Positions 23,515-35,500 of a DNA stretch of 64,000 bases are shown here, one piece after another (the first letter of the stretch is position 1; every line of letters starts with the position of its first letter). The stretch spans positions 1,114,648 to 1,178,647 of the forward strand of contig NC_089177.1 in assembly GCF_947507565.1 (NCBI RefSeq), given 5' to 3'. Position numbers and translations under genes: made by a program. This DNA is from Oscarella lobularis. Lineage: Eukaryota > Porifera > Homoscleromorpha > Homosclerophorida > Oscarellidae. The notes beneath the pieces were generated by a model. It saw only the letters and a list, made by a program, of their open reading frames with translations. It was not told where the DNA came from and did no database searches.

Positions 23515-26500
23515 ATGAACGTCACGAGCGGAACTCCTGAAACAGGTCTGCTGCTTGTAAAATACATATTCGCGCTGATCGGCAGCTGCCTATGGATCTA
23601 CTACCTCATCTTTTGGAATTCGAGGCTTTGGGGCTTCGTTTTGACGGCGATCCTTCGTCGACTCGCTCAAACGAAGGACATAGCTGTCGGTGAGTCGCGC
23701 GTCGACGTCGCAGTTTCACGCGAAATGGAATATGACGCCTCCGTAGGCTCGGTCGCGATTTCCGTGCTAACGGGAAAGATAGTTTTTCGCGATTTCCGCT
23801 ACGTGACGGCAAACTATTCGATAAGGTACACAGTAAAAAATGATTTTGGGAAATTTTCACACGCGCGCGCGCTAACGGTTTTTAGAGCAGTCGACGGCTT
23901 GATTTGGTATCGCTGGTGGATTCCGACGCCTCGAAACAACAATTACATCATAAGTGAGACATTAGTCCGTGAGAGATTTCAACGAAAAAAATAATAATTA
24001 AAAATGAATAATGTGAACGTTTGCCGGGACTTTTTTTTTGTAGGGATTTTGTCACCTCACGCTCCTCTGAAGGTTAATCTTCATGGGTTGAAAATTCACG
24101 TGTATAACAGGTGACACGTAGCGAACAGTCTGTAAATAAAGGAGTCATTCTCTTCATTTAATCTAGAGTCGATTTGTACGACGATCTGAACAAACTGTTT
24201 AAGAGTCGACTTCTTCAAGGTGCAAAACCCAACCTCAAGATCACACGCTGAAATGTGTACGAGTAATTTTTCCTCCTCCAGGCGGCAATCGAAGCGAGAA
24301 GGACGACGAGTCCGGATCGACGGAAGAGGAGACGGACGGTACTGGAGACGACAGCTACGCAAAATTGCGACAACTGATACCTGCTATTCAAATCAATGTC
24401 TCGATGGTAGTCTCATGCAATTGTTTTACTATAGAGGGTTCGTCACTGTTGCACTTAGGGAAAATTGGCTTTCGGTAATCACTTGGTTCCCACGACGCTT
24501 TCCTGTCATGTCGAGTCAGCTACAGGACTCTATACGACGACGAAGGCAACCGATATAGGAGAACTGAAGGTTGATTTGGAGCGATGGGTTTGTGTTTGAT
24601 GCTCTAGGCTTCTTGTGACCTTGATCTGTTTCAACACATTTTGAGAGCGACTTGCAAACGCCTTGAGGTCAAATTGTCCAACAGCATTGGCTACAAGGGC
24701 ACTAGAGAAGAGTACGTGAAATCGTGTATAAGAAATACCCTTTTGTGACGTGACGTCCAGACCTCCAAAGTACATCGGAAGCGGCGGATTTATACTGGCA
24801 CAGAGCTCGTCAGCGAACATAGAGTACTGCTGGGATGAACCAGGTTTGTACGTGTTACGCTTCTAGCCCCTTTGGGCTAGCGTTGTGCGTCTGCAGGACG
24901 AACACCGTCTTCCGGTTATGAAGACGCGCCCTTTCCCAAATGGGGTGTCGATCTAAAGTTGGGTCCAGAGACGAGCTTTACGTACGGTCCGTGGGTCAAC
25001 AGACAGAGGTGCATACTTGTTCTCGTCATTGACACGTCGGTTTTGTGACCCCACAGCGTTTCTTCTAGAGTTTTTCTTCAGAAGTTCTTCTATCCTCCTG
25101 ACTACAAGACGTCTCCTGTAACGAAGCTGCCGTCACCCGGCCAACGCAGGTCAGAATCGTCGCGCGCGAGTTCGAGTATAAGATTAATCTAGTTCGTTTT
25201 ACAGGGTATATGGAGCGTTTGACTGTAGAATAGAAATGGTTAACGGCGGAGGAATTGACGTTCTTTTTTCCAAAACGAAAGTAGTGCAAAAAAATGCACA
25301 TCACATCTGTCTATCTTTGATTTTCTTTTGACTCAGCACACTGTGGCGATGAACGTTCAAACCGGCTCCAAAAGTTATTTTCATTATCATTATCCGTGGA
25401 TTGTCAAAGACGACGGCTATACGTGCACGCTGAACGGATCTCTGAAGCAAGTCGAAGCGACGGCGAGCTTGGATTATCGACGTCTGGCCGAAGCAAAGGA
25501 AATAAATGTTTGTATTTACAGATAAGTAGCGTCTGTTACTTTGGTCTCACGCTTTCTCGGCTAGCTGAATAACATGACGTTTTACTATCCGAGGAAGTGG
25601 AACGGCCGTCAAGTGTGGGATTGGAATATGGAGGCGTGTGAAGTAACCGTTCGTTTCATTTATCCGCACATACATTTATTTCACGGTGAGTTCACTCTCT
25701 TCAAGGCACTCTGTTTTTTTTTTCTAATAGCTGTTGTTTAGCTCTGATGAGTGACTGGAGCGGCAGCGGTCATCGTCCCGACATTCTCGACTTCGTTCCC
25801 ATGGATTGGCGCATTGGCGTCGACGTAAGGGATTTTGAGCTTCTCACCTTTGTGAATCAGTGCAATTGGATCGACGTGGCGTCTCCAAAGAATATGAAAA
25901 ACGAACCCGAAAATTGTAAGCTGCGAAGAAGTACCGTTTCGTATCAATTAATTTATTTTTCTTCAGCGTTTCTGGCGTTTTGCGGTCAGCGGCTGACATT
26001 CTCAACATTCTTTCCTTTTAGAACGTTTCAACCGAGAACCGAACAGTACCTATTCAATTTGAACGTACGCATTTTCAAAAGAAAGGCTAATTTTTCACCC
26101 ATTTTCTTCTCTATAGGGCGAAAAGGTGGTCGTTCGTCTTCGCGTTCCGGCGTCGCACGGCTGCAGCTCGAGCATTCGAGCTCTCAATATAAGCAGCAAA
26201 CCTCATTTCGAAGCGGAAGACAAAATATGGAATCGCGTCAAGATCGGCGACTGCACTCCTTCGTCGTTGGACGAACAAAAGGACACGTTCGACGGCGACG
26301 ATTTGCCATCGACTACGTGGGCTGGGGCGACGTTACCGTTCGAAGGCTGGTTCGATTGCATCTTTGCTCCCAGAGTCACTCTGCAGTTCGACTACACTTC
26401 TCACTCGGCTGTCGTATATCGTGACGAGAGCTTCGGCGATTCTACGAATTTTGACGGCGTCTTCTCCGTCGAAGACGATTATGACAAATTGCACAATCAC

Positions 26501-29500
26501 ATGGAAGTCACCGTGGGAGTTCGTAACGGCTTCGTTCGTCTTTTTGGGACGTTGGTGAAGCATTTTCTGTGGTTTAAGGTGAGGTCGATTGCAGTGCACA
26601 TACAGTATTGTTCAGTAGTTCTAGGAACCTCCGGGAAAATCGCCACCAACCTTTTCGCTACCGCTCGGTTAGATCGTTTGATGGCACCAGTGCTTGGTCA
26701 AACAATCTAGCGTTTGTCTAATTCCCTGATTTAGCCAGCCAAAGGCTGAGATTGCCTATAAATGTAGCGCACGTTGTACGTAACGTGATGATACAGTACG
26801 TTCGTTCTCTTTTTGGCGTCCGAATGCCTCTAGAATAGACCTAAAATTCAGTTCGCAGCCCATTTTACTTCTCGTATGAAGCGTCGCAATTGACGTCATA
26901 CGTTGTTCAATATGGCGTCGCTTGAACGTACACGCCCACTGTTGTTTTTCACCTTTAGACCGAACTGCGACGAAATGTTGTGTGAAACGTTTGCAGAATT
27001 GCATTTTCGCCCGGTTTGCGTTGTTTACGATTCAAACGATTTTGAAACTACTTGAAGCGGTACACTTTCTAAAGCCGCAGTCAAAGTACTCTCGCGGGTG
27101 ATGACGTATATAAATACCCCCACTATTATAACGTTCGCTATCAGAGGAGGACCTCGCGTAGAACTGGTTTGTTCAGCATGTCTTTTGCACTTTTAACGGT
27201 AAAACGACGCGTCTCTTAGCTGCCGGATCGAAGGGGGCCTCAGTAGGTGATACCCAACCAAAGCACAAAAAATGATCTCTAAGTCTCTAAGCCATTAGCG
27301 TTGTAATGCATTTATCATGAGAATGCATAGGAGCCTAAAACCTTTGAACGGTACAGCGAGCAGCCTTCAAGCGTTTGGAGCCTACAAACTGTGCTGTATA
27401 ATTTGATACCGTACTGATGGCCTGCCTTCTTCTAGGAGGACTACTTCGGTAGTTATCAGACTCTACACGTTTTCGATTCGTCTGCGTGTGGCCAGAGAAA
27501 TATCGCTGACGTCGTGAAAGAGAATAAGACGAAGCCACGACTTCGAACGAACCATTTGGGAGAAGAGAAAATGTCCGAAGAAGAGTCAGAGGCGACGGAA
27601 AAGGAAGGCGAGCGGTATCTCGAGGTTTCGTTTCACCTGCACGTCAACGACGCGACGGCTCAGTTACCATTAGTGAGCAAAAAAAAAGAACTAAGTCTAA
27701 CTAGAATTCAAACGTCGGTATTTTTAGCATATGGGAACAGCCGGCTCACCGAAGCAACTTCCCGTAATCAAGGTTCCCAACGTTTCTTTCGAATTTATCA
27801 AGGGATACACCGACGGACGTTTAACGCTCGACGTGGGTCCTGTCAGTTGCAGCCTCGGAGAGGCGCAGCAGGTGAGTGTCGCCCATTTGAAAGAAAAAAA
27901 AGCAAAAATCGATTTACGAGTCCAGACCTGTTTGAGCGTTTGCGGATTGCTCATCATGGGCCACGGTCATTATTCCGATTTCGGTTCCGTCTTGTTGGAG
28001 TACGCTTGGCTTGTCGACGTTCAGTGTCGTAGCGTCGCCGCGGAAATGTCAAGCGTTCAGGTATTCAACATCTCTTTTTTTCCTCCTTCATTTCCAAGTC
28101 TTTTCTTTAGCTGCAGACGTTTCTCGAGTGGATCGATGCGTTCGTCTCTCACATTGCCGACGACGAGAGCGACTTGCAGCGCGTCGAAAGCGAAAAGGAA
28201 GTCATCAAGACTCTTTCCAATCTCAACCTCTCGAAATTGAGCAGACCTCTACCAGACAACGAGCAAGAGCCGTTGCTCGGTCAGTTGAAGTACGAGTTCG
28301 TAAGAGCAGAACTTAAGAACGTCGACGTGAGACTGCTCGACGGCGGAGACTGCTGTTCACTAATCAAAGTAACGTTCCAACTGCAGGAGGCTTCTTCTAT
28401 TATAACGAGTTTCCAATATATAGCTCAAGCAATTGTCTATGGCTACGTGTAACTTTCACTCGGTGCCGTCTCCTCACGGATTTACCATTATCGTCGAGAA
28501 GATTCGCCTTAGTCAATTGGCCAGTGAGAAATTTCTCCTCCAGAGCGGCAAACAACGACTCGAATCGACGGCAACGTCGTCGTTTGACAGCGACGAAAGT
28601 TGGCGTGAAGTCGGCTCGATCGACGTACCGAACGTCACCGTCGAAATATCCATTCACGATCCGTCGCTAGCGTCCCTCGCCGAGCTCCAGCTCGTCTTTC
28701 TCGTCTTTCACGATCGACTGCTACGTCGACTCTGGTTTCTCTACGAGGACGGATCGTCGTCACTTCCCTGCGGCTGCTACGGCGGATGTCAATTCTTCGA
28801 TTCCGTTCGTCCGCCGCAGCTGAGTTTCCAAGGACCGTCCGACTCGGCGGAACGATTTCAACTTCATCCGCAGCTCAGTCTCCAAACGCTATCGCCGTCG
28901 ACGTCGTCGCGAGGCAGACGACGACGACGACTATCTCGTCAGAGTCAAAGCACGCCGTTGCTGCTCAAGAGATCGAAACGAGTCGACGAGGAGGACGAAA
29001 TCGACGCCGGCGCCGGCGCGACGACGACGGCCGACGAGAAACATCTGATGCGTTTGATCAGCTCGAAATCGGTGACGTCGGTTGCCGAATCGTTTCATTC
29101 GTGTCAGGACGACTTTGATCTTCCCGACGACGGTAGTCGAACGGCGTCGACGAGCTCCTTCGTATCCGCTCTCTCGTCGCCGAGATTTTCGAGTCGTAAT
29201 TTAGATTTCGGTGCGACGCCCGATCACGTTCCGCCGTTTCCGCTTCCGTCGACGTCGTCGTCGACTGGCGACGGTCCGAAACGATTGAAAAGTTTCTCCG
29301 TCGATCCGTTTTTCTCCTTTCCGAAGTACGTCATGCCGCCGCTCGGGCGAAAACGACGCAAGGGCGTGCGACTCTTCGTCGACGAGGACTTGGACGACGC
29401 CGGCGGCAGATCTTCCCCTTTAGCGTCGCTAAAACCGGACTCGACCGAATCGAACTTCGAACCGTCGATTCGCATACGAAGAGACGCGCACGTCGATCTC

Positions 29501-32500
29501 AAAACGAAGGCGATTGCGTCCAGTCGACTCGATCTACCGGCGTCCGACAACGACGAAGTCAATCGTTCCGACGTCAAACGAGTTTCGATCGTCGTTCAAG
29601 TTCGCGACGTCGACGTGAAACTGTCGTCGATCTGTCTCGACGTCGCTTGTCGTCACGTCGAATCGATTCGACGTCGTCTGTGTCAAATTCATCCTTTGCG
29701 TGTCGTCGACGTCTTGCGCGGGCGTCTCGTCGCGGCGACGAAACGACGAGCTCGACGTCGTCCCGCGGAATTACTCGACGCGACGTCGACGTCGACGGTC
29801 GCGTCGGACGAATTGTTCGACGACGGCAATCGCGGCGAAGTGCGCGCGAAATTGACGCTCGACGCGGCGACCGTGTCGATAGTCGAACTCGGGAGTCGGC
29901 GCGGATGCGACGACGCCTTATTCGCCGGCGTCGTCGGCTGCGTCGAAACGGAGATCCTCTCGGTGCCGTCGAAAGGCGCGCTCAAGCGAACGGACGTCGT
30001 CGTTATCGGATCGATCGCCTACGTTCACGGTCAATTGTGCCTTCTCGCCGAAACGTCGTTCGACTCGGATGCCTCGCATCGGGTCGCCTTCGACGTCGTT
30101 CCGCTCTGCGTTCAAGCCTCGTCGACGAGCGGACGTTCGACGTACACGCTCTCGCACACGTCCGTCGTCGAATTGGGACTCGAAGGCGTGAGCGTGTCGA
30201 CGGCGAGCGCTTGCGTGCGAGACGTCGACGGGGCGCAGCGCCGACGAAACGCCACCGCTCTTCTATCGTCGATATGGATCGAATTTCCGACGACGAGCGC
30301 GAATGTCATTTCGGTTGCGATTGCCTGGCTCGACGGCTGGCTGACGCGCGGTCTACGATTCCAATCGACTCTATCTCGCCTGCAGAATATCTACAACGAA
30401 CGCTTCGTAAGAACGGCGGTTTGTCTACTGACTCAGTCGCTCTGCAACGATTTGTCGAGACGACCGTGCACGTCGAAACTGACTCCGCTCGCCTTTCTTC
30501 TTCACCAATCGGTCGCCGTTCAAATTTTACCCTATCTAAGACTATTTATCCTTCAACGATCTCTTAGAACTCCTATTGAACGTCTTGTTCAGTCGATTTC
30601 CTTTCCGGCGTTGGACGACGTCGTCAAAGCGCTCGTTTTGGCGTGGGGCGGGAAATTTGGTCACCAAGGCGACTTGAAGGCGCTCCCCGAGCCCATCCCT
30701 TTGGAACGCCGTCGATCGTCGCACATCTTTCGTCGATCGTCGTCTGTCGGACTCGCTATTAATAGTCAAGACGGAAGCCGTGCCGGCAGCGTCGAAAGGC
30801 AGAGTTTCACCTCCGGCGAGAATCAGCGACGGAGCAGTCGATTTTCGCGACGAGCGAGTTTCTATAGTCTCTTCTCGTCGCGACAGGCGACGTCGGCTGG
30901 ACAGTCGACGTGTCAGCGCTCGGCTAATATGAGAGTTCTCGACGATTTGGCGAAGGGTCAAGACTTGAGCGGTTACGTTCGAGGCTTGATCGAGTTGCAA
31001 TCGAACGAACAGGCCGCTTGGGCGACGACGGCCTTGCAGCCTCTCGCACGCGCCTTGGGCGTTAAGGAACGAACGAATGAGACGGTCGAAACGGAGGGAA
31101 ATCGCTTCAATTTCAGCTTGACTATGGGCGACGTTAGTTTCAGCCTTCGAAAAGCGAGCGATTCGTCGACTGTTACAAGTGTCGAGGGAATTCGCGTGTG
31201 CGGTTTGGCAAAACGAGTCGGCGGCGGAGTCGACGTCGACGTGTCGTTAGCCGTCACCGTTGGCGCCGTACGACAAGAAATCACGGTTCTTTTACTTCAG
31301 TTCACTCGAGAACTTGCCATTGCCGGTCGAGCTGAAGCCGAGTCGATTAAGTCGGCGATGGCGAAAAATCGCGCAGCAGCGCTGGCTTCACCGTCCTTTG
31401 GCTCCGCGTCGATTGACGACGCGGATTTCGTGCTCTTGACCGACGATCTGGTCGAAGCGTACAAAACGAAACAGGCGTCGCTAAATCGACGAGATTTCGA
31501 AACGACGACGAGCAGTCGAGGCGACGGCGACGGCGCCGTCGACGTCGAGACGATCTACGGAGAAGACGTTCCCGTGCGAGAAGTTTCGCCGGTGTCCGTC
31601 GAACGTCAACGAGATCGTCTAAGCGGTCCGCTCTCGATGGACGAGGACGCGTCGTCGATCGAGATTGCGTCGCTGGGTCCGCCGGGCGAACGCGGCGAGG
31701 GCGTCGGCAAGGAGGCGAAAGACGCCGTCGACGGCGACGCGCGATCGATCGGCGACGACGGATGGGATTGGAAGGCGGCGGCGAGAGCGGCGAAACGAAG
31801 CGAGTTCACCGAGTCTCACTATCGTCTGACGACGTCAGCTCTCGTGGAGAAGATAGTCGTCGCGATGGCCGTCGAGAGTTTGAAAACGGCGTTGACGTTT
31901 GAAGGAACGTTGGCGTGTTTAACGGCGGAGGGAAATAGGGAGACGTCTCGCGACGAGGAGAACGAGGCGGACGTCGCGAAGTGCGTGTCGTTGTCCGTGC
32001 TCGTGCCGCTCGTAGACGTATCCGCATCCGATAGCGTTCTGGAAGAAAGGTTGAATTGATTACAGCTCGCGAGTTTTAATTATTTCCTCATCTCTTTCCT
32101 AGTCGCAATGTTCTATTGAGCGGCAGCGTTTCTGGCTTGAAATTGGTCGCTTCGAACGTGACGCGGAGCAGCCAAGGAGATCACACGTCTCTTACGTCGA
32201 CCGTCGATCACGCGGACATAAACCTACCGCAATCGGTCGTCGCTCTGCATTCGTCGGTGAAACGCAACGTCGTCGCCGTGACGAAAGAAGCGGAATCAAT
32301 GATGTCATTGGTCGACCAATTAACACCGACGGAAGAAGAAGAAGAAGAGGTGAACGGAGCAACGAAGGAGGTGTCGTCGTCGTCGTCATCGTCATCGAAG
32401 AAAGTTTTACATAGCGTAGTATGCATCGGAAAGATAAAGGACATATCGTTTTCCGCCTGTCTACTGCCATCGTTGTCGGCTTCGTATAAGATAGCCGAGC

Positions 32501-35500
32501 TCCGTGCGACGGCGAACGATTCAGACGAGACGAGCTTTTCCGTCGACGCTTGCAATCACGAGATCTTGTTTTCCACGACGGCCGACCTCGAACAAAGCAT
32601 GCTACCGCGAATCGGTCTTCCCGACGTCGCCGTTCGCGGACAAATCGTCGACTTGGACGAAGCCAACGCGTCTGTCGTCGAAATAGACGTCAGTGTCGAG
32701 GCGATTACGTTCGACTTGACGACGGACAGTGCGAAGAATTTGGCCGTCGTGCAGCAGAAGTTCGTCAAGGAAGGCGTCGACTTGCTGAAGCGATTGACGT
32801 CGGCCGGTGGCGTTTTTCCCACCGTCCAAGAGTCGTCGTCTCGACTGACGCAGAGACGAAGACGACGATCGTTTGTCGTCGAGAGACGTCGATACTTGCA
32901 CGTTAATTTAGGAATCAATAAAGTGAGGATATCGGCGTTGACGCCGACGTCGGCGGCACTTCATCTCCGCACGGGATTAGTGCGGCTTTGGACGTCGAAC
33001 AATCCGGCGGCGATTGGCGTCGCGAATAACGACTCTGAAGAACGGGACGGATTTCGAAGCGAAGCGCATTTAAATTTGACGCTCTCTTTGGAGAGTATGT
33101 CGCAGGTAGGGTGGTATCTTCTCTGGGCTGTTTTTTCTTTCTACAGTACGCGCGTTTCAGTTCGTTGTCGATCGGGATAGTGAAGAATTGAATCCTCCTT
33201 TGGCCTACTTCAAAACGACGGCGAGTTTCAGCAGTCAAACGGGAGAAAGCGGACGCGCGGGAGAATCGGGAGCGGAAGGGCAAACTGTTTTTCTCACGTT
33301 TCGTCGTCCGCATTTTTTCGTGCAACCGCTTGCCTTTGACAAAGGTACGCTACAATGCAATGATACCTTGACGCTTCTCAGTTGTGTTCTCTAGCCATTC
33401 TTGTTTGGCTAAAATACAAGGAAGCCTTTGACTATATTTTGGAGCACCAGAAAGAAGTTTCTAATGAAATGCACGAAGTAATGTCTCTTTCTTCTACAAA
33501 AATTACGTATCCATGTTTGTTCGTCTAGTTTCAATCTGTTATACAACGTCAGTTCCAAGCCAGAACTTCAAAGAGTGCGTCGTCGCTCAAAAATTCGCGA
33601 TTGCTAAAAGTGCAATTAGTCGACTTTGGTGCCTGCTTCCCCATTATCAATCCAGATACAGTAGGCAACCGTTTTAAATTTTTTCGTAACTGCGAAAGAC
33701 TGTCGTTTCTAGATTGGCTATGAGTCAGACCTCTCTGGAGCAGGTAAAGATACCTACATCAGATGATGCCGCGCCGCTCATATTCAATGCACTAGATTTG
33801 TTTCTGATTCTGACGGTTAGAGAAGCGCATCTTGCAGTACTATTGGGCACTTCGGTTCAACCGACTGTCAGCATGGGAGAATTTTCTACATTCGCCGTGC
33901 GATTAGACGAGAAGTTTGACAGCGACGAGCAAACCTGGGTATCACCGGACGACGATCTTCACCTCAACTGCGGTGAGTACTCAATTGTTCACGCAGCAGC
34001 GATTCGAATTTAGTCTGCAGGACGAGTGCCGAAAGGATCATACAAGCTGCATTTGGATTTGAGAAAAGCTCCAGAAGGTACGACAGTTATACGTTTTTTC
34101 TCTTACTCGACAACGGTTGTGTGCAGAGTCCCAAGAAGAAGGTCAAATAGACGTGTCTGGAACATTTGACATGATCGGTCTCGTCGTCACTGCCGACTCT
34201 CGAATCGGCCAGTACGTCTTTCGCATTGCGCGTAGCCTGACGGCGCTGGCGGCGAGCGAAGTCGACGACGACGACGATGGCAACGACGACGACGACGACA
34301 GTGACGACGACACAGAAAACGTTCAAGAGGACGACGACGAAGCGGCGAGTCCGTTCACTCAATTACCGTCGTTTCACACCGTGCCACCGACTCCGACTCG
34401 AACGACACCGCCGGCCACCCCTCTTCGCTTTGATTCCGTTCGCCGAGCGAGAGGCAGCTATCACAGGCGACAATCGTCGTTTAGCAGCGGTTTCGACGTC
34501 ACCGCTCTGCAGAGAGTGCTCAGAGCCGAAACCCAGTGTCTCGAAGACATGATCACGCGAGGAATCGACGCCGAGACGAGAGAGCGTCAAGAGCGAGTCG
34601 TCAAGGAAGTCGAGGAATCGTTGGAGACTCGACGAAAGCACAAGGAAACGACCGAACTGTCGAAACCGCCGTCGTCAGCGGGAATCGTCATAACGGACGA
34701 CTGGAACATCGCTTTGACGAAAAAACGGCCGTCCGACGGCGAAGCGGTGACGACGACGGAGAAAAAGCAGCGCGTAATCGCACGCCACCTATCGCCGCCA
34801 CCCATCTTCAACATAGCGGAAGAGTCGGGAAGCAGGATGACAATCGGCGACGACGAAACGGACTCGTCGACGGCGCCGAAAACGCAATACGCGTCGCAGC
34901 ATTCCCTACCGAGTTCGTCCGGAACGATGACGTCGCAGCCGGAGTGGCTCGCCTTCAAGTTAGACGTGCAAATCGGCATTTCTTCAGGCCTATGCATTCT
35001 CGTTCCCGTCAACGGATCGAAACTCGGCGACGATCAGCGAATCTTTCTTCTTCGTCGCGCTCGCGTCGCCGAACGTCCGTCGAACTTCAGCGTTTCGAGC
35101 GGATCGTCGGGAAGTTTTTTGCTGCGTCGTCGACTCACCGCCGCCGAGACCGAGTCGATGAAGACGGAGTCGATTAAATTGCCGTTGCCGGCTATTTCGA
35201 TTCAACTTCACTATCACGCGGAGAGCTGCGGCGGCGGCGACGGTGTCGTTTTATCGTCGTCGTTCGGCTCATTGAAGCGAGAGTCCGCGAGACGAAACGT
35301 CGCTTCTTCGCTGAAGCGACGCGGTAAGGCGTACGCAAAACTCGTCATGAAATCGATGCCGGAATTTGTCGTTCGATCGTCGTTGTTGAAATTCGTCGAG
35401 ACGGCTCTCGAGCCTATTCAGTTCGAAGAGACAAAGGAAACGGCGGCGGCGGCGGAGTCCGCGTCGCCGGAACCGATTGGCGACGTCAAGTCCGTTCGAT

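Noticed and set aside
29647-30567. A 306-residue Arg-rich frame inside the largest BLTP1 exon, and similar shadows up to 36 kb
   Set aside because: The Arg/Ser repetition comes from reading the gtcgacg-rich codons of BLTP1 out of frame, while the BLTP1 frame carries family motifs.
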